From Cercis canadensis (Eukaryota; Streptophyta; Magnoliopsida; Fabales; Fabaceae): 64,000 nucleotides of DNA. The DNA lies in NCBI GenBank assembly GCA_003255065.1, contig QAOA01005809.1:175914-239913 (forward strand). Reading direction: 5' to 3'. Each line of letters opens with the position of its first letter. The stretch's first letter is position 1. Below the pieces are notes generated by a model that saw only the letters and a list, made by a program, of their open reading frames with translations, did no database searches and was not told where the DNA came from. Both the position numbers and the translations under genes were made by a program. Shown in pieces: positions 11,308-21,809 of this stretch.

Positions 11308-12301
11308 CTCTCCTCATGTACACGTCGGTAATTACCATTCAGCTATACTTGTACTCCCAAGTAACAAAGTGGTCTGATAAATTTCACAGAAGCATTTGTG
11401 GAAGATGGTAGAAATCCAATTTCCTTTGCAGTAGTTGAAGATTGATCAGGTTCAAAAAATCTGCCTGCAGAAAATGGAGTCGGAAATGGTGGAGGAAGAT
11501 TAGTCACACTCCCAAGCATGATAACAACTGATGACATGGTGGGCCTGTCTTTGGGGTTTTCTTGAACACACAACAACCCAATATGGATCCATCTCAAAGC
11601 CTCAACCGAAGGGCAAGTTTTGACTAAGTCCGGGTCCACCAATTCCAGTCCTTTGCCTTCAATTCAGAGTAGCCATACCTGTTCAATCTCATAAGGGGTG
11701 AAATAAATAAATAAAAAGTTAAAAAATTGTCATATAGAGAAGTTCACCATCAGGGAAAAGAGTACACGTTTTATAAACTGGCTCAAAATATAAACCAGCA
11801 AAATGTAGTGACAAGGAGAAACTTACATGGGAGAGAAGGCTTTGACCTCGTTCTGGATGGTGGAAGCCAATGTTCTTTTTCGCACTTATAATCTCCAGAA
11901 CACAAAAGCCGTAAACATCTGACTTGATAGAAAATAATCTCTCTAAGGCATATTCGGGTGCCATATAACTAGTACAAAAGGTGGAAAAAAAAAGTATTTT
12001 AAAAAATATTATTGTACATTGCTACTTTTTCACACTTTGTCACATTGCCTAGTTGGTAGTATCTTAGCTATAGATTCAAAAGTGTAGAAGGGTTTAGTTA
12101 AATACATATTTTGCTATGTGTACCAATGTGACATTATCTTGTGTGTAGGTAGCAGTAGCATTACTCTTCTCTGTTCCCATTTGAAGGGTTTGATAGCATA
12201 ATCTAAAAGGTTAGAAACTATGCTTTATGGGACTAGTCTCAAAGGAAATGAACATTAGGAATTTTTACTCTGTTATACATAGTCTGAAGAAGCTTTCTAC
12301 A
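11308..12301 (-). other. Exact copy of 12757-13750 (CRK exons 6-7); probable assembly artefact
   Basis: The 994 bp here match 12757-13750 everywhere I compared them, at a constant offset of 1449, including introns and intergenic bases. Both copies start just after a poly-C tract, and this one stops at a run of 433 Ns. That is the pattern of two contig ends that overlap but were not merged. The two kinase exons it contains (near 11343-11678 and 11719-11968) should therefore not be counted as an extra gene. Confidence 0.85.
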
Positions 12302-12734
12302 NNNNNNNNNNNNNNNNNNNNNNNNNNNNNNNNNNNNNNNNNNNNNNNNNNNNNNNNNNNNNNNNNNNNNNNNNNNNNNNNNNNNNNNNNNNNNNNNNNN
12401 NNNNNNNNNNNNNNNNNNNNNNNNNNNNNNNNNNNNNNNNNNNNNNNNNNNNNNNNNNNNNNNNNNNNNNNNNNNNNNNNNNNNNNNNNNNNNNNNNNNN
12501 NNNNNNNNNNNNNNNNNNNNNNNNNNNNNNNNNNNNNNNNNNNNNNNNNNNNNNNNNNNNNNNNNNNNNNNNNNNNNNNNNNNNNNNNNNNNNNNNNNNN
12601 NNNNNNNNNNNNNNNNNNNNNNNNNNNNNNNNNNNNNNNNNNNNNNNNNNNNNNNNNNNNNNNNNNNNNNNNNNNNNNNNNNNNNNNNNNNNNNNNNNNN
12701 NNNNNNNNNNNNNNNNNNNNNNNNNNNNNNNNNN
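12302..12734. other. Assembly gap (433 N)
   Basis: A run of N between the two copies of the same sequence. It is followed by 19 C bases at 12735-12753, a likely cause of the failed join. Confidence 0.99.
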
Positions 12735-14067
12735 CCCCCCCCCCCCCCCCCCCACTCTCTCCTCATGTACACGTCGGTAATTACCATTCAGCTATACTTG
12801 TACTCCCAAGTAACAAAGTGGTCTGATAAATTTCACAGAAGCATTTGTGGAAGATGGTAGAAATCCAATTTCCTTTGCAGTAGTTGAAGATTGATCAGGT
12901 TCAAAAAATCTGCCTGCAGAAAATGGAGTCGGAAATGGTGGAGGAAGATTAGTCACACTCCCAAGCATGATAACAACTGATGACATGGTGGGCCTGTCTT
13001 TGGGGTTTTCTTGAACACACAACAACCCAATATGGATCCATCTCAAAGCCTCAACCGAAGGGCAAGTTTTGACTAAGTCCGGGTCCACCAATTCCAGTCC
13101 TTTGCCTTCAATTCAGAGTAGCCATACCTGTTCAATCTCATAAGGGGTGAAATAAATAAATAAAAAGTTAAAAAATTGTCATATAGAGAAGTTCACCATC
13201 AGGGAAAAGAGTACACGTTTTATAAACTGGCTCAAAATATAAACCAGCAAAATGTAGTGACAAGGAGAAACTTACATGGGAGAGAAGGCTTTGACCTCGT
13301 TCTGGATGGTGGAAGCCAATGTTCTTTTTCGCACTTATAATCTCCAGAACACAAAAGCCGTAAACATCTGACTTGATAGAAAATAATCTCTCTAAGGCAT
13401 ATTCGGGTGCCATATAACTAGTACAAAAGGTGGAAAAAAAAAGTATTTTAAAAAATATTATTGTACATTGCTACTTTTTCACACTTTGTCACATTGCCTA
13501 GTTGGTAGTATCTTAGCTATAGATTCAAAAGTGTAGAAGGGTTTAGTTAAATACATATTTTGCTATGTGTACCAATGTGACATTATCTTGTGTGTAGGTA
13601 GCAGTAGCATTACTCTTCTCTGTTCCCATTTGAAGGGTTTGATAGCATAATCTAAAAGGTTAGAAACTATGCTTTATGGGACTAGTCTCAAAGGAAATGA
13701 ACATTAGGAATTTTTACTCTGTTATACATAGTCTGAAGAAGCTTTCTACATTTAGAGACAATGGGTCATGAGAATTTAAGGTACTTATGTACCAACAACT
13801 CTCTCAGTGCTAGTTTCACTTTGATTACCACCAAAAATCCTAACAATCCCGAAGTCTGATATCTTTAGGTTCATCTCTTCATCTAGCAATACATTGCTTT
13901 TTTTTAGATCCCTATGGATAATCTTTAGCCGTGAGTCCTAATGTAAATATAGAAGGCCTATTGTAATTCCATTTATAATTTTCACCCGCTTAGGCCACTG
14001 TAGGTCTTTACGTTTCGTTTGATCTGCTTTGCCAAGGTAAGAGTTGAAAGGATTCTGTCAAATAAGG

Positions 14068-14439
14068 TGATAGAAACCAGAAAGTAATAGGATATATATT
14101 GATGGAAAACAGAAAGAAATAGTGAAGGTTCTTAGGACTCAATTCCAAAAACAGAGAATTGAGTCATTCCCAGAGCATGTGGCTCCTACAGAGATTACTC
14201 TACTAGAGAGAATCCTGCTCTATGAAAAATAAAAAACAACCAGAATGCTTTTCCCCTGCTAACATCCCCCCCTCATATCACGCCTATTCCAACTAACTCA
14301 TGCAGTTAATTACATCTCAGTCCCCTGGCCCTTCTTCTTTCTCCAATATAACCTCCATACTTTAGGCCTACCCAATGGATCCCCTAACTGATCCACTTCC
14401 TCTTTAGCCAACTCATCACTAGAGCCCACAATCCTATCA
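14068..14439 (-). mobile_element. Small retroelement insertion in P1 intron 4 (TG...CA, 5-bp TSD)
   Basis: The 372-bp segment TGATAG...CTATCA is flanked by TAAGG at 14063-14067 and 14440-14444. The homologous intron in E3 (near 63.8 kb) lacks it. On the minus strand it shows a short open stretch, then a purine tract (GAGGGGGGGA, about 14266-14275), then TGTTAGCAGGGG...CTATCA. This resembles the 3' end of a small LTR element. It could be a TRIM-like or internally deleted element; the class is uncertain, the insertion itself is clear. Confidence 0.65.
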
Positions 14440-16070
14440 TAAGGTATCTCCTTTTTTATGTCAATAACACAGAAATACAAATGATAAGAGAGGGATAAAA
14501 AGAGCAAACCAAATAGCAAGGCGTCAAGGCTAGTGTTGGCCATGAACTCATAGACAAGAAGCTTTTCATTTTCCTCCAGGCAGCATCCCAAAAGCCTCAC
14601 AAGATTTCTGTATTGAAGTTTTGCAATTAACATCACCTCAATCTTGAACTCTTCATGGCCTTGCCTTGATTTAAATGAAAGTCTTTTAACTGCTATCTCC
14701 TTCCCATTACTTAACTTCCCCTGTATGCACACCAGGGTTTCATAATCAAGAAAAAAGAATAGTAAAACTATCTAATTGCCATAAATAAGCAATGTCAAAT
14801 GATATATTTCAGGGCATTTCTGTCACTGACAGCTCTCGAGGATGGAATACTTCTATTGTTTGCACTAAAGCCTTGAAAACAGGAGCAAACTATATGCATT
14901 TGTATTAAAAATTGCTCAGAAGTAACAAAGTTTGCACTAAAACCTTGAAAACTGCCCCAAATTCTCCTTCCCCAAGCTTATTTTTATCCGAGAAATAGTT
15001 TGTAGCAATATTAATGGTACTCCAGCTAAAATAATGCACTTCTCCACTGTTTCCCTCATCTGTTGCATTCTTTATTCGCTCCTTCGAGTGTAAGGTTTTA
15101 GAATGCAAATTGTTTAGTAGAATTTCGTCAGTTGTTTCTCCCCCTGAATTAAAAACCTGTGAGAAACTTGTGGCAATTTAACAAATTTTAGTAGTGATAG
15201 AGTGTTAACCATTCCTACGTACCTCTTTGTCTTCTTTTACAACGGGAGTACAAATAATACGCAAAAACTAGTAGTGCCGCAGCAACTAAAGTTGGTATAA
15301 ATGTGATCAGTGCTGGATTTAATCCACCCGTGCTCTTGCAATAGTTGCATCAGAATTGGAATGAAACATCATGCTATTGACTTAGGACTAAGGATCAACC
15401 ATTAAACATAAACTTCAGAACAAAATAGTGGAAAATGAGAGAAAGAAAATATATCTAACTTCTATTTGTGAGCATTAATTGATTACTACATGTTAGTTCC
15501 TCTTGGAAACATATTGATTAAATGGGTTCACCAAAGGAACAAGTTTTGTGTATTAGTGTCTTCAAAATTGCCAAATTGATTCTCCTGCATTAGAAAGTGA
15601 CTGGAGTGGCGGCGCCAAAGCTTTCTCAGAGAACACATATGTCTCATATCTTATATTGCAACTTGGAGCCAATAAGCGCCACCCAACCTTCTCTTTGCAA
15701 CACTTCTGTGCCTCTCCCATCAACTGCAACAAACAAGAGCTGCATGAACTACTATTGATATCTCTTGTGCACTGTACCAACCCACATATATTCTGAGATC
15801 CATCTTCCACTGGCGATTGCCCAGTTTTGAAAAGCATATTCGTTTTTAAGGCATCCCTTATTAGTGGATACATCGGAGCTGGTGAATAAATATCATGTTG
15901 ATCCGCTGAAGTTCTGTTGTTGGTGTTCCACATGAGTGCCCCTGGCGAAGTTTGCACCTCTCCAAAGAAGTTGTCTTTGGAATACCGAAGCATGCACTCA
16001 TCGCACCAGATGATTGCACTTTTAGTAAATTCACATCTTTCTTTGATTTCTTGACTTGCAGTTCTGGTAC

Positions 16071-16552
16071 AATTTTGGCATGTGGCACTGGTAACATCAC
16101 CCCGGCAAAGGAAGAGGCCATAGAGGCTTCTAGAAGAACTACCATTGTAGAAGGTGTGGAGGGCAGCTTTAGAAGATAATGAATCCAAGAGAGAAGTGAG
16201 ATTGGATTGGAAATTTGCATCAGCTGTATTGTTGGATGGATCATGACAGGTATGGTAATTGTAGGTTGGCTGGGAATTATGGGGAATGATGAGCACAAAA
16301 ATTGAGATTNTTTGGCATGTGGCAATGGTAACATCACCTGTATTGTTGGTGTGGAGGGCAGCTTTAGAGGCTTCTAGAAGAACTATCATTGTAGAAGGTG
16401 TGGAGGGCAGCTTTAGAAGATAATGAATCCAAGAGAGAAGTGAGATTGGATTGGAAATTTGCATCAGCTGTATTGTTGGATGGATCATGACAGGTATGGT
16501 AATTGTAGGTTGGCTGGGAATTATGGGGAATGATGAGCACAAAAATTGAGAT
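16071..16552. other. Doubled sequence around an N in P1 exon 1
   Basis: About 240 bp left of the N at 16310 are repeated to its right with small differences. The repeat covers the end of the signal peptide and the first half of DUF26-1. A clean exon would need only one copy, so this is probably an unmerged contig overlap or two haplotypes placed in series. Confidence 0.7.
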
Positions 16553-16599
16553 TAAAACCAAAGGGAAAGCTCTGCAGTTTTGGGAGAGAAGCATGGTTA

Positions 16600-18130
16600 C
16601 TTCAGATTTCTGTGATTAATTTGCTTGAAGAAACTGAAACTTTTCTGAATGGAATGAAGGGAAGATGTGTCTCTTTAAACTCCATGGTATCTTTAGAAAA
16701 TGCTTAAATGTAATTATGTAATTGTTTATTGAATACAACTGTCTTTGATCTCGACCTTCTGCTTTATCAAAAAACTATTATGAAGAAATCTACATGGACC
16801 ATATTTCAAATTTTATGTTACCTTTCTTTTGGCTTCAATGTTGCTTTATAAATACCTGCTTCCCCTAAATTTTGATGAAGTCGAAAGAACAGAATGGATC
16901 AAATGCTTCAGGAGACTTGGTTGCAGTCAGAACTCCGAAGTAGTGTTATGGCAGCTTCACATTATGAGCAGTTTACCATAAGGCAAAGCTTTGTGTAGCA
17001 GTTCTGGTCCGCCATGTATGTATACAACAAATCTTATGTAACATCTTACGAACTGGGAAATTGGAACCAAATTGTCAACACCAATACGATAAATATTAAT
17101 GCAAAAAGACCACCTAATCACAGTACCTGTAGAATTTCCATTGCATATCTTTTTAAGAATCACTAAAGGTTATATTTAAAGATCCTGTCTCAAGGTATAT
17201 ATATAAAGAAAGAAAGAAAAAACAATAACTTCAGCGTATAAGTCCATCTGTTATTGCTGTTGGTTAGGCTGCACAAATAAGTCAAATGATGTAATGAGAG
17301 ATTTGGATAATTTGTAAGAGGTCTTATAATAAAACCTCTATTACTGTACCCTCATGTACCAAAAAAATTAAAGAACACAGCAAAAACTTATGGATGAGTA
17401 AGCTTCGGTGACAGTGCTTTGGTTAGAAAGAAGAATAATGCTACTTGTCTTTACACTGCCTCACATGTACTGATACAGAGAATGTGTAATATGCTACTGA
17501 GAAAAGGAAAAAACTTTGTTGTTAACTGATTCTAACTGATTCTGGTCCAGATGGACTTAATCTGTGAAGGTAGTTAAAGAGACCAAAGTGGAAACCCCGA
17601 AATTGATTTCCTTGCCAAATTGCCAGTTACTACAAAGAGGTAATTTAATCAAGTATTTTAGCTTAAGAGGTTATTTAATAATTTATATAGACATTCACAG
17701 AGGTCATTGGTGCAAATATGAGAGAAACTTGAGTTGACTCGTATAACATATTACAAACATTGCGCAGGGTATTATGATTAAAAAACCATTAAGAACAAAT
17801 CTAAATGGACCATGTTTCATATTTATATTGCCTTTTCTTTTTGGCTACAATTCTGTATTTCGAAAACCTGCTTCCCTCAAAATTTGAAGTCGTCAAAAGA
17901 GCAGAATGCATCAAACGCTCAATGAGACTTGGTTTGCATTCGGAAGTTTAAAGTAATGTTATGCCAACTAAGACTATGTGTCATCTCACAAGTACAGGGC
18001 AAAGATAGATGTAACAAATTTCAAGGAAAAAACCTATGTGTCATCTCACAAATACAAAACTATTGTTCAAAATTGAGAAGCAATCCTCATTAGTTAGCAG
18101 GGAGAGGGTGGTAGTATGAATTATGAAACT
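16600..18130. other. Intergenic DNA between P1 and P2, with a repeated spacer block
   Basis: No gene seen. A block around 16860-17190 (shared phrase GGCAAAGCTT.TGTAGCAGT and downstream TTTAAAGATC) recurs in diverged form near 20870-21490 with continuation after 26184, and partly near 37260-37450. This spacer seems to travel with the CRK duplication units. Confidence 0.55.
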
Positions 18131-19277
18131 TTCTAGGTAAAGGCACATGTGGAAGATGTTAGAAATCTAGTAAATTCACCAGTGGAAGATTGATCAGAAG
18201 CAAAAAATCTGCCTACAGTAAATGGAGGTGCAAATGGTGGAGGAAGACTTATGGTGCTTCCGAGCATGAGAACAACTGATGACATGGTGGGCCTATGATT
18301 GGGGTCATCCTGAACACACAACAAAGCAATATGGATCCATCTCAAAGCCTCATCTACTTGGAAACATTTCCCTAACTCAGGATCTAACAATTCCAATCCT
18401 TTGCCTTCACTCCATAGTCGCCACGCCTGTTAAATGTCATGTAGATTTGTTCACAATCAGAAAGAGTAAAAATTTTATAAACAGAATCAGAAAATAGAAG
18501 AAACTGTAGACACAGAGAAAGTTACGTGGGAGAGAAGGCTTTGAGCACGATCTGGGTGGTAGAAGCCATTGTTCTTTCTCCCACTTAAAATTTCAAGCAT
18601 CAGAACACCAAAGCTGTAAACATCTGACTTGATGGAAAATAATCCCTCTAATGCATATTCTGGTGCCATATAGCCACTACAAGAATGGGGAAAAAATTCA
18701 GTCAGGTAAGCATGAAACAAGTCAGATGGCAATACACTGAAATTTAGGAATTTTTTTTCTTCCTTTCAAATCTTATTATCTTCAGAGTGGCTGATAGTAT
18801 CATGTAAACTAGAAACTAAGGCCAAGTGAACTAGCCTAACAACGGAAAGATAACATAAGGAATTTTATCTATTTCTGAAGAAGCTTTCTAACTTACGCAT
18901 CATTAGGATTTACAATGAGTGAAGAGAATTTGAAGTACTTACAATGTACCAACAATGCTATCTGTGTTAGCTTCAATTTGATTGCCACAAAAAATCCTAG
19001 CAGTCCCAAAGTCTGATATCTTTGGGTTCATCTATTGAACTAGCAATGCATTGCTTACTTTCATATCCTTATGGATAATCTTCAGTTGTGAGTCCTCATG
19101 TAAATATATATGGCCTCTTGCGATTCCATTTGTAACTTTTGCTCGTTTAGTCCAGTCTAGTTCTTTACGTATTGTTGGATAAGCCCTGCCAGATAAGAGT
19201 TGAAAGTATTCTTTCAGATAAGGAAATTCCTTTATAGTGTCAAAAACATATAGATATTCAGAATCTCAGATAATAAG

Positions 19278-19296
19278 AGAGAGAGAGAGAGAGCAT
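19278..19296. repeat. (GA)n microsatellite
   Basis: A short GA dinucleotide run in intron 4 of P2. Confidence 0.8.
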
Positions 19297-19370
19297 ACTA
19301 AACAGGAAGGCATCAAGGCTAGTGTTGGCCATGTACTCAAAGACAAGAAGTTTTTCATTTTCCTCTGAGG

Positions 19371-19485
19371 CTCTGTTTGTTTTGATAGAAATGGTTTTCA
19401 AGAAAAATATTTTGGCTCAAGAACTAAAAATTATTAGGCCAAAATATTTTCTGTGGAAACTATTTCTATCGAAACAGACAAAGCA
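19371..19485. mobile_element. Foldback MITE inside P2 exon 4
   Basis: The 115-bp segment begins GCTCTGTTTGTTTTGATAG and its reverse complement begins GCTTTGTCTGTTTCGATAG, so nearly the whole element folds into a hairpin with only a short loop. The ends resemble hAT-type MITEs. It interrupts the codons after LGCC of the kinase N-lobe and supplies a stop. I could not make out a clean target duplication. Superfamily is inferred. Confidence 0.75.
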
Positions 19486-20744
19486 TAAGCAGCATCCCAA
19501 TACCCTCACAAGATTCCTGTGTTGGAGTTTTGCAATTAACATCACTTCATTCTTGAACTCTTCAAGTCCTTTCTTTGATTTGAATGAAAGCCTTTTAACT
19601 GCAATCTCCTTCCCATTTATCAACTTCCCCTGGATGTATGCCAGAGTTTCATAGTCAACAAAAATATATTAAGAAATCAGCTAGTTTTCTTTTTGAAATG
19701 ATAATTATGCATTTCATGATACTGCAGTTCATTGAAATTTTATCTAAAATATGCAATAACATGTATGGTTTGGCAATTTATAGAACATGAAGACTTATGC
19801 TTCCTTTGGCAATAAGTTATCAGAATGATTAGCAGCAAGCAATGCAACTTATAACATTATATTGATTTGTATTCAGAAAGATCAGAAGTAATGGAAGTTT
19901 GCACTATAACCGTGAAAACGGGCCCAAATCCTCCTTCCCCGAGCTTACTTTCATCAGAGAAATTGTTTGTTGCAACCAGAATGGTACTCAAACTAAAGTA
20001 ATGCACTTCTCCACTGTTGTCCTCGTCTGTTGCATTAGTTCCACACTCCTTTAAGTGTTTGCTATTTGAAAAACTTTCCAAATTCTTTAATAGAATTTCA
20101 CTACTTGTTTCTCCCGCTGAATAAAAAACTTGTTAGAAAATGTTTATTACAAAAATGCATATTTTAGTGGAGACACACAGGTTTCACCATTGCTAGTTAC
20201 CTCTTCGTCTTGTATTCTTCCGGTAACATGAATAATACACAAAACTCAGTAGAGCTGCAACAACTGTAGTTGGTATTACTGTGATGAGTACAATTTTTGT
20301 GGTATTGTTTCCTCCCTCCCCTGCTCTTTCAATAGTGCATCAGTATTAGGAGGAATATCAAACTATTCTTAAGGAAAAAGGATCAAACATGTGAACAAAT
20401 TGTGAAGAAAAGGTGGAAGGAAAAAAATCTACCCTTGTTTGTGATTATTAATTGTTTAAAAAAAGTTAAAAATTAGTTAGGTACTCTCTCCACCAATTGT
20501 CCCTACCGCAGAGGAAGATGCCATGGAGGCTAATAGAAGTACTATCACTGTAAAAGCTGTTGAGGGAAGCTTTAGAAGATAAAGAATCTAAGAGGGTAGT
20601 GAGATTGGACTGAAAAGTTGCATCCGCTGAAGCATTTAATGGATCGGAACAGAAAGCGTAATTAAAGGTTGGCTGGGAATTGTGAGCGCTAATGAGCCCC
20701 GAAATTGGAATTAAAATAAAAAAAAGAAGAAACTCTGGAGTTTG

Positions 20745-21486
20745 AACTTGTTTATTTTGTAATGTGTGATACTAGTCTTCCCAACCAGTTGCTTCCTTGA
20801 GAAGTATAACAAATATAAAAATATATTAATACAATAGTCTCTGTTTTTTTTTTTTTAGCTATTCACCTAAACTTTGAAGAAGTCAAAAGAGAAGAATGCA
20901 TCAAACGCTCTATGGGACTTAGTTACAGTCAGAAAGAACCATGAAGAAAATGTTATGGTTGGTGGCTAATGTCAACAGAATGACATTTGACAATGAGATA
21001 AAGGTGGAAACAACTGATCCTTTAACTATGTAAGCATAATTCTAATGAGACAATGCTGATTCTTGTTTGGGTTGTAGTCTAGTTGTTATTTATTCAAAAC
21101 ACTCCTTTATATTGCAGATAATGCAATTAACTATCAAATCAAACAGATTACTTGAGAGTTTGTGAGTGATTGACTTCGTAATTTTTGAGGTGGGATTTTA
21201 GATCTAGCTAGTGGATGAAACGAATAACTTTGCGAAAGCCGCTGATAGCAACGGTTGTATCATCTGAGCAGTCCAACGCCATTATGAGCTGTGCGCCAGA
21301 AGGCAAAGCTTGTGTAGCAGTGCAAGTCCGCTGTGTCTGAATAGAACTAATAGCATGTAACATGTTATGAACTAGGTTGGAGCCAAATTGTCAACACCAA
21401 TACAAAAACTCAGTCATACAAAAAAACCATCAACCTGTGGTACGTGTAGAATTGCCATTGCCTGTCCTTTTAAGACCCATTGGAGG
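20745..21486. other. Intergenic spacer upstream of P2
   Basis: Non-coding. It contains a diverged copy of the 16.9-17.2 kb spacer and ends at ATATA (21487-21491), the left target duplication of the following copia element. Confidence 0.5.
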
Positions 21487-21491
21487 ATATA

Positions 21492-21809
21492 TGTTACACA
21501 ATCAGAGGAGAAGGAATAGGAGAAAAATTAGCAGAAAAACAAAGTAACAAAAGTCTTTTTTTATGGCTGAAAGGGTCTAAACGAGTTTCATTCACTTGCT
21601 GCTATGTATACAAAATACTAACAGTACATAGTTGGTTTAAGCTACAGTAAGAGTAGGTTTTGGTCCATACCAAACCTGACAGAATTTTTCCCACAAACAA
21701 GCATTACCATACATCTACAACTAACAAGATAACATAGCAAATTTTATACATAAACAAAACAAGATATTTTCTTAGCTTAGAGTACTTAGAAAAATCTCAT
21801 AGTCTAACA
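21492..21809 (-). repeat. 3' LTR of the copia element
   Basis: 318 bp with TG...CA ends. It carries 12 extra bases near 21518 relative to the other LTR. It is preceded, in element orientation, by the purine tract at 21810-21818. Confidence 0.93.

Larger units (their letters stand above)
12792..16594 (-). pseudogene. CRK pseudogene P1 (DUF26 receptor-like kinase)
   Basis: A seven-exon CRK relic. Exon 1 (about 16594-15590) encodes a signal peptide and two DUF26 domains, each with C-X8-C-X2-C (CRGDVTSATCQNC and CTRDINSSSCSSC). It is broken in the assembly by a repeated stretch around an N at 16310. Exon 2 (about 15325-15221) is the membrane segment. Exon 3 (15143-14944) holds the Gly-rich loop with GEGEFG instead of GEGGFG. 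Exon 4 (14720-14510) is intact with AVKRL. Exon 5 (about 14023-13787) has HRD and DFG but a stop where LHEDS is expected, and a damaged donor site. Exon 6 (13417-13276) and exon 7 (13127-12792) follow, the latter with a stop near its start where Trp is expected. The same two stops are present in E3 at the right edge. A 372-bp insertion lies in intron 4. Confidence 0.85.
18133..20740 (-). pseudogene. CRK pseudogene P2
   Basis: Exon 7 (about 18427-18133) and exon 6 (about 18677-18530) are open and well conserved ([36 protein letters not shown]). Exon 5 (about 19190-18955) has a stop between the catalytic loop and DFG, and HKD replaces HRD. Exon 4 (about 19630-19320) is split by a 115-bp foldback element right after LGCC. 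Exon 3 (about 20110-19910, GEGGFGPVF) and the membrane exon (about 20330-20200) remain. Exon 1 is reduced to the signal peptide and start of the first DUF26 (about 20740-20480); the rest of the ectodomain is deleted. It cannot encode a receptor. It is closest to P1 and E3 in sequence. Confidence 0.85.

Noticed and set aside
11343-11968. An additional CRK gene
   Set aside because: It is identical to 12792-13417 and lies in the probable unmerged contig overlap.
12227-12826. Long open frames across runs of N (also near 31.55-31.97 kb and 47.85-48.32 kb)
   Set aside because: They consist almost wholly of unknown bases.
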